Shown one piece after another: positions 20,351 to 32,600 of a DNA stretch of 64,000 bases. The stretch lies in NCBI RefSeq assembly GCF_964204645.1, contig NC_134031.1, positions 3,145,001 to 3,209,000 on the forward strand. The letters are read 5' to 3'. The position numbers were made by a program, and so were the translations under genes. The notes beneath the pieces are model-generated. The model searched no databases and had not been told where the DNA came from. It saw only the letters and a program-made list of their open reading frames with translations. Each line of letters opens with the position of its first letter. The first letter of the stretch is position 1. This DNA is from Tubulanus polymorphus (taxonomy: Eukaryota > Nemertea > Palaeonemertea > Tubulaniformes > Tubulanidae).

Positions 20351-20870
20351 ATGATAGGTAAGTTATTTAATAATGTTTCTTTCAACGCAAATAGTATTTA
20401 TCTTCTAAACTGTGTTCAATCAACAGTTCATGTATACTTTTATCTACTTTACCTCGCGCCGCAATAGACGCCCGTTATACAAAACACGTAGTCAGTTAAA
20501 TACCCGAATATATCAGAGACATATTATATCAACCCACGTATTCTGGTGATCTTAGCATTTTGTGCAGGCTGATTTGATAATTCGCCTTTCAAATTATCCC
20601 TAGATGAATTTTCATTTTTGCATTGAATTATGAACCGAATACGATATGTGGAACGTTCAAACGGACTAAATTCTTAATAGGAACAATTATTTTTCAGGCA
20701 AAATTTCTGAATTTATTGTTCCGCTTTGTGGAATTTTCGTGTCCATCTGGGCAATGGCTGATGCAGCCGATGACGAAAAAGAAAAAGAGACCGATTTGGT
20801 GAGGTTATATCGGGTTATATGCGGCAATCCAACCCCATGCAACACAGCTGGCTACAGATTACCAAGCTAA
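20351..20870 (+). CDS. Secreted cysteine-loop peptide precursor, copy 6
   Basis: The start exon is ATGATAG at 20351-20357 (donor GTAAGT). The main exon is 20698-20870, after TTTTCAG, ending TAA at 20868-20870. It gives 59 residues and has the shortest intron of copies 3-6 (340 bp). The signal core is FIVPLCGIFVSIWAMA, extended by Asp-Ala-Ala. The spacer is DDEKEKETDLV, the cleavage motif is RLYR instead of RLIR, and the C-terminus is VICGNPTPCNTAGYRLPS. The loop is still C-x5-C, but every loop residue except Gly differs from copies 3-5, and the end is longer and basic. AATAAA is at 21068-21073. Confidence 0.75.
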
Positions 20871-21229
20871 TGAAAATCATCATTTTCGCGAGTCGTCGGG
20901 CGCTGGGTTAAAGGAATACTATTACGAAGTTTTCGCGTCCCGATATTTCCTACCTCTCAAACGTATAATCTAACATCCTTTACAAACTATATTTCGTCTA
21001 TTTAGTGAATTTTAGTGGATTTGAGAAAACCAATCTATGGCTATCAATTATTCGATTAAAAGCCGAAAATAAATTTCATTTCACCTTATTCCCGTGATCT
21101 CAGTATTTTTCATGTATTCTCGTGACTATTCGTTCATATGATCCATGATGGGCCAGATTCATAGGCATGGCTTTAATACAAGACGAGTTTATGACCACCA
21201 GTTCTAAAGCCGACCAAACAATTGAAGAC

Positions 21230-21660
21230 AAATCTTAAGCTTTGAGACAATTTATGGAATTGAGAGTGCATCAAACATTCAGTCAAGGAGACGAAGCGAC
21301 GAGCACCAACCCGTAATCAATTAACATTCAACTGACAATGAGGATGTAGAAACTATCGTATAAATCGCTTCTTCATTTGACGGCCAATATGATGTCATCG
21401 TTAGATTACATACTACACGGTTGCAAGATATTTAGGTGTTCCTTTTAGTTTAGCAATAAGACATGGGCGAGAATGCTTCACTTGGTATTTCATGATAAGA
21501 CAGCGAACCGCGCCAGTAATATCTTTTTCAGTCCGAAATCACGTAAAAAGCACGAAAAATAGACAATGAAATGACGACGCTTTATTTATTTCACATTCAT
21601 TTATAAATGTAATGCAATGTTCACATATAATTATGATTTGATATAAAGACAGCCCTCGTA
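21230..21660 (+). repeat. Array unit 3'-flank module after copy 6
   Basis: Contains 'gagagtgcatcaaacattcagtcaa', 'gacgagcaccaacccgta', 'gaggatgtagaaac' and 'gcgccagtaatatc'. It marks the right-hand end of the array. Confidence 0.75.
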
Positions 21661-23582
21661 TATTCCATTCTATGTTATAGTGTAGTTTGGCGAACTCGCA
21701 GACAAAATGTCAATTCACTAGCCGTAGACATATCATTAAACATACGGAATTATGTTGCGTCTTACGCCACGGAATCGAAACTTTCATTCTGAATTCCCGT
21801 ACTATTATAAGTGCTTACTTTATAGAACGAATCAGATTTTACGAAGAACGTTCGTGGCAAAGATGCATAGTTTGGTAAAATGCATGCTTTAAAACATCGT
21901 ATTATACAAACACTGATGGAAAATATTATAATATGTAAAATTTCCAGAAAAAACGACATAGTCTCATTCGCGTGGCTCGTAGAAAGTATCCGCCAGTTAA
22001 ACCTTTCAGAATAGTAGCAAAATAGTCATATGTCCGTTATTCTTTAAATGATTTTTAAGATTCAGTCGAAATATTTCAGCATCTGTGAATTTTCTGAAAA
22101 AGATTCCTACAAATTTGCTCGAGGCCTTTATGATAATATTGTGGAATTGACAAAATGCGGAGCTTCATTTCACGCCGAGGCAGACACACAATATATGTAT
22201 TCTTTAGTAAACGTCATATTTTTCCATATTCCAAAGTAACCAAACCCATAGAGCGCAATAACATTTCTATCTATCTTCCACACGATATTATCATAAAATT
22301 GCCATATAGACATACATGTACATATAATATGTATATTTTAACACGAGGACGCGTACAAAATATATAATGTATTAATTAATATCGTAATATCATAATATAA
22401 TATAAAGTGGTCATTTTAAATATAATCAAACAAGAAATATTCGTTTTATAGAATATATATATATATATGTATATATGAGTACATCGCTATAACTAATAGT
22501 ACTTTACCATTTTTCTCAATTTCAATTAAAATAGCTTTGTATATATGTATATGATTTACAGAGAAAAACGTTCTTAACATTGCTGCCGCGAGAAGAACAC
22601 GCTAAACGCCACGCCGTCTTAGATACGATGATAGAAATATCGTTGTATCGTCCACGACAAAAAATCTATACGACTGATTTTTTTTTTCGAAAAGCATTGT
22701 TTTTTTTCCTAGTTTATCTAAAATCCGATCGATAAAAAATACCCCTAAACGGCACACACCTCGAGGTGGACTGCGAATAAAAATTGAAGCTTACTTATGA
22801 TAAATGAGACACGCTGAATATCCTATGACATATAATGAATAAAATTCGCTTATATTTGCGCATATTTGCAATTCCACGGTCATGATGGCACTGTTGGCCC
22901 TACACAGCCGACCAGTCCAATCTCAGTGTACTTGAGTCTGCACCGAGGAATCGCTTTTGTAAATCGTCCGAAAAATTTCTATCATATAAGTACACATATC
23001 TATTGAGTGCTATGGTAAAGCTAGACGCTAACTAATATTCATATTGACAAGAAACCGATTATTTATTTCAAAACTTTAATCGAATGCGTCGTAGTCGCGA
23101 ATCGGCAGATAAACGTTCATCTAAATACGAGTAAATTTTGTAACACACCTAGAAAAGTGAAATACGACAGATTACATAATCCTGAGGGTTTTCATCAAGC
23201 AGAATTTAGAAGCTATAGACTTTGAGGCTATTTAACTCTTTATGCTATCCGGCTCCAGTTGCTAAGTCGCGATCCGAGTCCCAGAGTCTAAACTCTTAAA
23301 CCAAATGGGAATCAAATGCGTTACATCGATTCTTCAAAACACATTGAATTCCAAAGTCAAAACTTTAACCGATGAATATATGGAACATCCCCCTGTATTG
23401 TCCGCGTATAATTTCAGACAAGGCTCGTAAAATTAGTCAATACACATTTTCTTGTACGATTGCGGATCTTAGTTTATTGAATTCCTTCATTGTGACCATT
23501 TCACGTTATAATCTGCCTATTCTTCATTGTTGTTACGACGAAATTCCTTTTACATCTCCCAGTTCTTCTGTTCTCATTTGCT
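21661..23582. other. AT-rich spacer between the array and the glutamate receptor
   Basis: No gene seen. It includes a (TA)n run at about 22449-22475 and long A/T stretches. AATAAA on the minus strand (TTTATT at 23473-23478) lies about 105 bp past the proposed receptor stop and may be its poly(A) signal. Confidence 0.5.
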
Positions 23583-23651
23583 TTACGCTTGAGCCTCTTC
23601 GTCGGTTTTCAGTTTCATTTCTTCAGCTTCTCCGGCATCGTTTTCATCGGC
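23583..23651 (-). CDS. Glutamate receptor exon 7: acidic cytoplasmic tail (tentative)
   Basis: After TTTCATTAAG the phase-0 frame reads ADENDAGEAEEMKLK and ends in DEEAQA with TAA at 23585-23583. AATAAA follows about 105 bp later. The acceptor is only fair; the support is phase, stop position and the poly(A) signal. Confidence 0.45.
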   Translation of the reverse strand, partial: ADENDAGEAEEMKLKTDEEAQA

Positions 23652-26600
23652 CTTAATGAAATGTAAAGTTGATCAAAAGGTAGAATATGTACAAATTTTA
23701 TCGGCAAAGTAAGGGTTTATTACACTACTAAAAGAGCGTTGTTGTATGGCACAGAATGGTCCTGAAAGTATTCGTTGTTAGATTGGTTATTACAAATGAT
23801 ATTCTGCTCTAAATGCGTTTAGACAGTATAGACCTGACTGTGCAACTCGTCTATGTTTTAAACCCCAAAGCTAAGTTGCACTGTCTTGTTGACTACGCAA
23901 TTCCGTCGTAAGACTGGTCTGGCAACACTAGCCCAGGTTAATTTCGGATTCTTGACTTACTAAACGGAATAAGTCACTGGTCGTACTAGTTCTTACCTTT
24001 CCTTTATTCGAGTTTTTCTTCTTATGAATGCAAATCTCGATTATGAAGGCGATCAACGAGATGATGATACCGATGATGAGTACGAGCAAGGCGCCGCCGA
24101 ACTCGTCCAAACCGACCGACGTGTCGCCGTACATCTTACCACCACTAGCCGGTATATACTGCTCGTCGTTGACGCGGAATCGCTTGCAACTTTCACCGGA
24201 AACGAACCACTTGCGGTTGAGCGCGTGCAGCTTGCCTTCACCTTGCATTCTCAGCAAGGCGATGTCCAGACGACTTCTCAGTTGCGAGTTCTTCGCCACG
24301 GCGAACCCGTAACCTCTGCTGTTCACCGGGCGTCCGACGATAACCAAATCGCATTCGGGATTTCGACGAGTTGTATATTCGATCATTGGTTCTTCGCCGA
24401 TGAAGGCATACGACTCGTTGAGCGCTCGGTTCATGCCTCCGGTTACCGTCTTGGCTACTTGCAGATTCTTGAACATCTTCTTGTAGGTTTCGGTGGTGGA
24501 GTTTCGGAAGAACGAGTACGTCGAGCCTTTATCAACGGTACCGAAGTTGATGCCGGAACTCGCCAGTTCTTCGACGCTGCTCACGCGTGGTTTAGTGTTG
24601 AGGGTCGCGGCGCTTCGCACCATGCCGGAAATGTAGGTGACGAGGAAGACAAGACTGAAAAACCACCAGAAGGCGACCAGAATTCTGACTGAAATTGCTG
24701 CTGGACGGATTGTACTACCTGCCATAGAGAAAATAACATACGTTTATTTCCTTGAAAGTTATATGATTGCGTGAAGGAAAAACAGAAAGATTTAAAGTTA
24801 AACATAAAACGATAGCAAGTAACACATATTTCCTTAAAATGGAAATATACAAAATTACCATAATTACATGACTACATGACAAAGTTTTGCTCTAAAGAAG
24901 TGAAAAACGAGAAGTTGGAAATTTAGCTGGAAATTTGCGTTCATTTGAAGCATTATAAATCTTGTGAGTGTTGGTGTTGCCATGAAAATCTCGGGATGCC
25001 CAATGGAACAAGCCTGTAGTGAGTAAATTAACCAATTATTGAACACGCAACGCTAGAAATGTGGAATTGAAGTCCAAACATAGCTGCAGGCATAGGAACT
25101 CGGGACTTTGCGGGTAATGCATACAAGGTATCATAGATTTAAATGGCTAATGATCGTATATATCTTTTCTAACTTGCACCTTGTAAGAAAAGACTGCTCA
25201 ACATCAGCCACAAGCTTTTATTGATGGCGAATCTATCGTATTTCGTCGCTTCTTGCTTCGTTTCGTACGGGTTGAAATGCATGTACAATGCCAGAATAAC
25301 GCCGACCTGAATTGAGAGGGAAAAATGGGGAACTTTTATTAACATCATTCGAGCGTTCTGAATATTGCTACATCGCGCGCGCGTACAAAGCATTATAGGT
25401 CTTCTATCAACCCGTTAGAAAAATAATGGATTGTAACATGTTTGAAGATGAAGGAAATACCGAACATAAAAACATGAAAGGCATTTAGTCATCTTAGATG
25501 CTTTCACTGGAGATTAGAGATGTATCAGCCGTGTATGATGTGAGCCGTGACATCAATGTAATAATGATATCTCCGCATAAAAATCACGCGCTTAAGAAGC
25601 GATGTCATTTGTCACTTGATGGCGACGGCGTCTTCCCGAACTAGAGATGCACGAGCACCATTGGTAAATCGATAGCAGTTTTATAGACAAGTCTTCGCCT
25701 GAACATAAGTGCTAGTTCAACTATCGTTCGAGGGCTGGTATATTTCTCCTAAGAATTTTGGCAGTACGTTGCAGTGGTTTTACTGGTAAATTTTCCATCG
25801 GACGACCTTCTCAATTGGAACTCAAAATGCGACCTTATTCCCCCCTTCCTCACTCGCTCCCCCTACCTTCCACCCTCCCTCCCTCACTCTCGCCTTTCTT
25901 TGTCCGCAACTTGTTTTTGATATACGTACCACAACAAAGGCGATTATAACGGCAATCCATACACCGTACTTCAACGGCGACAGGAAGAAAGCCATCGTAG
26001 CCTTAGAGCCAGTCTCCGAACCGAAGTTCGTCTTTTTGCTCATGCCGACGACGATTCCTGTTTGCATGTAAGGTGTCGTGAAGTCGATGACTTTTTCGCG
26101 TTCGTGCGTGATTGTCAGCGCTGCAGCGGCAATGTTCGCTTCCTGAAAAATCGAATCAATCTGTGTCTATTAAAACGACGACATCCACTTAGGCCTCTAG
26201 CTTCTATACCCATGTCAATTCCGTATGGCATGGGGATTATGACATTAATGATTCTCCGTTTTGAAAGCCCTAACCCATAAGTCGATTCGGAAAACTGATC
26301 GCAACGCGTCACACTAGAAGGATATGGTCCCCAGGCTCTGCCGAAATTTAGCTCATTCCAAGCACCGTTTTGATCATCCCGCATATAAAAATTGTACCCA
26401 TTACTGCCTATCACTAAATGAAACATGGAATGAGAACTTTAGCCAACAAGGAGATTGTTCTAATGTGCGGATCTCCTCCCCTGGATCTAGTTCTAAAACT
26501 ATTTGTATGTATAGAGGCGATAAAATAAATAGAATTTGGATTTCTTTAGCATTTTTTAGACTCGCGCAGAGGATAGATATCTGTTTCGAACTTACGTCAC

Positions 26601-29600
26601 GAGTAATTTCGCCGACCATTCCGACCCATTGACCGTTTTCTTGAGAGCCGTATTTTCCATCCTTAACCAATATTATCTCGTAAGTTATCGTCATATCCTT
26701 GGCAATAGCGTCCAGTAGGTCTTTGATATAACCGAAGTATCGGTCATTACCTTTGGCGCCTGCATTTGTACTCTCAACCAAGTACGGCTTTTCCTGAAAA
26801 AAAGTTTTAGAATATTTACAGTTTTCCTCAGAACTTCGCACGAATATTTTCTGGTTTAGTTTCTATATTCAATTGGCTTTATTTACATGTATTTTTTATT
26901 TTTTAAGGATTCGAATCTTGGGCGAAACTTTGCAAACTTAAGTGCAACCGAATGTGACATAAGGAATAATGCTAAATTTTTATTTTTGTTTTGAAAGGAA
27001 ATAGATACATTTCAAATTTGTGAATTCTCGCGTCAGGGAATGTGACTAGTTGTTGTAAACCCTTACTTCTCTGGCCTTTGTCCCCATAAGGGGAAAAAGA
27101 AACCTCGAACCAACTGAAAATACCCCCAGTGACTAGGGTTGAATTATCTAGAATAATCGGTTATCCACAACGAGAAAGTTGACGCAGATTAGGGAATGCA
27201 CCGAAATGACAATACCCCGCACCATTTAAAAACTTTTCTTTTCCCAATCTCTTTCGCTAAGAAATGCGCCATATGTTTATCTAAGTGCACGGGAAAAATG
27301 CTTTGTTTAATCTGTCACGCGAATGCGACTGGATTTTATGTATATGCTAGTCGGCTATTCATTTTTTAAGGATCAGTCGACCCAATTTTCGATATAACGA
27401 AGCCCGCATCATCAAATAAAAGAACGCTCCTCGCAAATCGTCGCCGCCGACGCTGAAGAGGTATTCATACGCGCTCGTGTGTAATAACCCCGCATATTAT
27501 ACGTATCATAGCGCCAGACAAATGAGTGCCGTGTGTTCGCTTATTTGCGGCGATTACCAACACGTATTTTATCGCTTTCACGAGAAGGGTGTCGAACGTG
27601 TCTTGAAGTTGGAAAATATTCCAGACATCGATCGTAGATTTTAAGCCAAATTAGATTGTAAAGCTGTGGTCTTGCTTGTTAACATCTTCGAACGATTAGA
27701 TAATAACAAAAATCTATAAGAATTATGTATTCTTGATAATGATAGTAGACCTCCGATAAACTCGTCGGTTATCATAGCACAAGCGACCGTCTAAAATTTG
27801 ATTGAAGAACGAAACCACGAAAGTAACACTCTTAAAGAGGATTTTGACGTTTCAAATGCTATGAGCCATTTTGGGTTTATAGGATTTGAGTAGAAAAGTC
27901 GAAATTATCTTATGGCTTTTCTTTAAATTAGGGGTTCTATTCATCCCCATCGCCTGGGCCTTTCTGGGCTGTGGTGAACTGACATTAATCCCCAGTCGCC
28001 TCCCTCTAGCTTGATCAAGCTCGCCTCGAAAATCCTATTCGGCGCGAATTTCAAGATTGTTCCCTGGGAAATCGTATCAACTTCTTTGATGCGCACAGTT
28101 CAGGGTGATACCGTCCAATCTTTTAAAACAGACTCAGCTTCCCGCAGCGATTGAAATGCGATCACGAATGAAAGGGTTAACCGACGTGCGATGGTTCTAT
28201 CGCTGCCGGTTTTACATTAGCGCTCGTTGAGTAAGATTCATCCTATTTTTACACGCTAACGACCGCGCGATTACACGTCGAAATTAGCATCTATAACGCA
28301 CAGATTTACGGCGTAAATTCGAGCCGAAAATTGTGTTAATAACCATACGTCGAGATATAATACACGATGTGAATTCTGATGTCATAAATAAACGCGGCGA
28401 GAACTGTGCCGTGCGGTGTCACAGTCAAAGAAAAGGCTCTGGATGCAATTAATACTAGATATAATGATAGAGAACTATGTAGGCGCGTGGTAGGTTCGCC
28501 TACTATGTAGGCGCGTGGTAGGTTCACCTACATACTATCAAAATGTGGTGCTTAGTGCCTACCCGCACGACGCAGCGAAACATGTAACACACGGTAACAC
28601 AGAAACACGGAAACAAACACGACTCAATATTGTCCCCAAAACGCTCGGAAACATGACTGTATCCTGATTCCGTGTTTCCATGCGTCATGTGCGCTGGGCT
28701 TAAGCTATGTAGATAGTACAGGACTTTTGAAATCATAATCGTCCGTTCAAATTCTTCATTCCATTTAAGTAATTGATTCGCAAACGCTGTAGATTCGTGT
28801 CACTAAACGCCTTAAATTCAATGTAAATCACGTCTTCAACCTTATCAAGATTGTTCTCTTTTTCTATTTTCTCATTTTGATGACATTGTTGACACTGTCT
28901 GAATTCAGTTGATTATGTTTCCTTTGTGTAAATGTTCCGCCGCTATCTACAAAGCTTTCGAGACCATCCACGGGTAATGGCGGTTCGTTTTTATCGGCCT
29001 ATTCTCACGATTTACTCATATATTTGTTCTGCTTTTATGGATGTTTTACTGCAGCGAGCAATTTCTTCTGTTTATATTGAAATAGTGCACTATCGGTAGT
29101 ACATCGAAAATACTCGAGACACCGAGAAAAAAATCATTCGGAAGAACGTATCGGTACATTTTATGGAAAAACTCTAGGCTTTAAGTGCTTCAGTGAATAC
29201 GACAACTGCTAATGATATACTTACCAAAATAGTGGTTACGACCGCGTGGGGTTTACCATCTATCACAGGAAGACCATACTTCGTCTGGCCTAAAATGGGA
29301 GAATCATTTAGAATATATTAGGATTCTGTGGTGATAGTGCGAGTTTCGATCGTGCAAAGTTTGCCGTAAAATCATTAAACAAATTTTATATCGTTCAATA
29401 TGATATTGGCTAAAGTTTCAAGTTCGAGGTCGATGCTTATACTGCTCGTTATAAATGTTATTTTTGGATTCGCTGTATTTCGCCACCTTTCATTGTTTTT
29501 TTTTCATGTCGTTGTTTATGGTCGGTATCATGATATAGTGACTTTCATCGTCGGCTTTATCTTTAACCACATACACTGGTCGAAGGTTGAGATTGACTAC

Positions 29601-32600
29601 GTGTAAAAACCCATCAACGATATCACATTCTTAAGAGATCTTAGAAATTCTTGTTTAAAGATTATTTTAAGATATGCATAACATGTATGTATTGAAGTTA
29701 ATATCGGATTTCGATAAACTTTATTTGACAGCTAATATACCAAACGACACCGCAAACCCTTTTTAAAACTAAACTGAAAGTGCACATACGACCTAGCGAA
29801 AAATTAGGGTTGATGTCCATGATGCCAGAATACGAACGCATATCCCCGAATTTGTTAGGGGATCGGATATATCAATCAAAGCCCGATGGCCAATGGGCTC
29901 CCAAACACGACTTCATGCTTCCTTCGTATAGTCAATTCGTCAGAAACATTATCTTGTATTGTGTGACAAATGGCAATTTCAGGAAGATCGCCATTGATAT
30001 CTTTACGTAACACCTGTCTCCACAAACGACGATCAACATGTGGAAAATAAATTCATTATGCCTACATAGATATAAAGGCTTGAAACGAAGCCGTCTCCTC
30101 CAAGAGTTAAAAAGGCTAAGACTAAAAACCTTAGACTGAAAACTCATAAATCAGCTTCATGCTTTTCAATAAGTCAGAACTATTTTTGCGAAGTGGCTAT
30201 GCTATCGTGTTTCGGTCATTGCGGTGATGGCGACCAGTTTATTGGCTTCGGTCTGTCATGTCCCATCGCTTGAAAACAACATCATATATTAAGTACCATA
30301 TATCGGAGAAATGTCTGTCAGGTTCACATCGATGTGAATAGTGTTTGTAGCATATCGACAAGTGGTACGCGTCACCCCACGTCGCTGGTGCGGGATTATA
30401 TATCGGAGGGAGTGGGGGTGGTAGCGGTAATGGTGCGGCTCTATGAGTCATTGCTGTCAACCCATGTAACGTGGGAACTGAATAGAAACCAGCACTGCGC
30501 GCGCGCGCAATGTGATTTTGCGATATTGACGAGGAAGTAAAATGAGCAATATGACTGGGTTTCATACCGAGTTACGCAGCTACTGCTAATTTTGCAGGTA
30601 GTTAGGTTGAAAATGCTGATGCGACGATATCGTCGAAATGTTACATTATTTGTGAAACAACGAGGTAGCCCGTCATGTAGGTCTGAACGGCCTTCGTTAT
30701 CGGTTGCGTCGACGTAACGATACGATTTTCCCTTATACCGCTAATAAAAGAACCATTTCAACCCATCCACAAAGTTAGGATCGAAATTGCTCCTCCATCG
30801 TTCATACAGTTTAAAATTGCTTACATAGAGATGTAGTGAAAATAAGCATGATCATGATGATTTGATTACGAAACGTACGCCGAGATGGCAATTTTTGATT
30901 TCAGTATTTTCTCAAGGTCTCTCTATCGTATCACACACGTTAATATGTTTTGATATTTGAAAACAATTCGTTCGCTTTATTTGAAATACTACGAGCACTT
31001 CTCGCTGGGTATTGAACATCTGTATACATTGAATATTGAGCGTGTTTTATATCGATTGACACGCGGACGTTTATTTGAGAGACTCGTGCGCGTTTCTCCA
31101 GACCACGACAGCTGTATATGATATGTGTATGGCGAATCGCGTGTTATTTTGTTTTTGTAAAATGGCTTAATCGAGGCCTTCAAATGATGGCGGCTTGCGG
31201 AAACGAGCCGCGAGTCCAACTAAAGCGAAATCTTCGTACGGTGTAACCAAAATAAATGCAAGCATCCGGCAAAACTGGGGATATTGTCGAATGTCAAAAT
31301 AGCTCGAGGAAACCTTTCGGATCTTTGCTTTTTGTTTCGTAGGTTTTTACCGTATCAGGCATCCAGCATTACCGGATGGCACAAAACAAAATCAGTTAGT
31401 ATCGATGATTGACGACGTGTCCTCGGCGCGAGGTTTTTATTAATCCGCGAGATGATGATCCCTGGCGAGTGAGTCATTCGATGAAAGAGAAACATCGTTG
31501 GCGCATTTTCTCAAGGTCGCGTTATGATGCGCGTCGTTATACGCTGTGTTTACGACCATGCTGCAATCTTGTATCATCGAGCGTCCATGTTCGATGTTAC
31601 TCGACGTTGACACGGAATAAGGTCACACTCGTACCGGTCGATATCTGCGGACACAACTTATTATTCGAGTTCGTCTTTAGATTGGTTATTAGAGAAAGCG
31701 TGGATTACAGTAGAGGAAGTCCTTGGTCCCTGATGCTTGTCCATATTTTGGAATAAGACCCAGGTGCATACAGATTCATACAGTTCTAAGGGCGAACAGC
31801 TTTTGTAAAGTTCCTTTAATTTATACTAAATATTTATCGTTTCTATCCATGCCCGCCTATATGAACCATGGTTAATTGATTTACATATTGTATAAGTATT
31901 TGTGCATCTCTTTTTTCTTTAAGCTGTATATGGAAATCTGTAAATGCATGAACGCGTGTATGTATGAACCTGTTTTTGTGCTCCACGCAAATGTATTTTT
32001 TCTGGAGCAATCAACTAATTGTCACTCCAATGCACATGAATTCCAATTTAGAATTTAGGAGTGAAATAATATCACGATTCAGCGCGTCGCGACGATGAAT
32101 CTGGGAGAGTGCTTCCAATATTCGACAACGAACATAAATAAAGGAATTCTGAAACTCGATGAAAATCGGCTTTTCAAAGTTCTCCCTCAGTATATCGGGG
32201 CGGGTTTGATAGACTGGTAACCGCTTTAAACCGGGGGTTAACTCAATTGAAAATGATTTGAGTTAGCCCCCGAGTTATACATTATTCTATAAAACATTCT
32301 ATAAAACCGGTCCCGATAACATTTCCGAAAAAAAGGAATTCGTTCGATTTGACATTCCACAATATCCCCAGTTTTGCCGGATGCTTGCATTTTGTTACAC
32401 ACCGTACGAAGATTTCGCTTTAGTTGAACTCGCGGCTCGTTTCCGCAAGTCGCCATCATTTGAAGGCATCGATTAAAGCATTTTACAAAAACAAAATAAC
32501 ACGCGATTCGCCATACCGCCGCCAACCTGCCGCTGAGGTTTTCTCGCTGTAAAACAAACTCTCTTTCTAGTCATCGATTAGAAATCTGTTAGGTACCGCG

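Larger units (their letters stand above)
26794..29224 (-). other. Glutamate receptor intron 2
   Basis: About 2.4 kb. It contains a 28-bp tandem duplication (28474-28529) and a foldback element (28556-28702). No nested gene was seen. Confidence 0.7.

Noticed and set aside
24024-24692. 222-codon plus-strand frame opposite the glutamate receptor
   Set aside because: It is a mirror of the receptor's S2-M4 exon on the other strand; the minus frame matches the iGluR family throughout.
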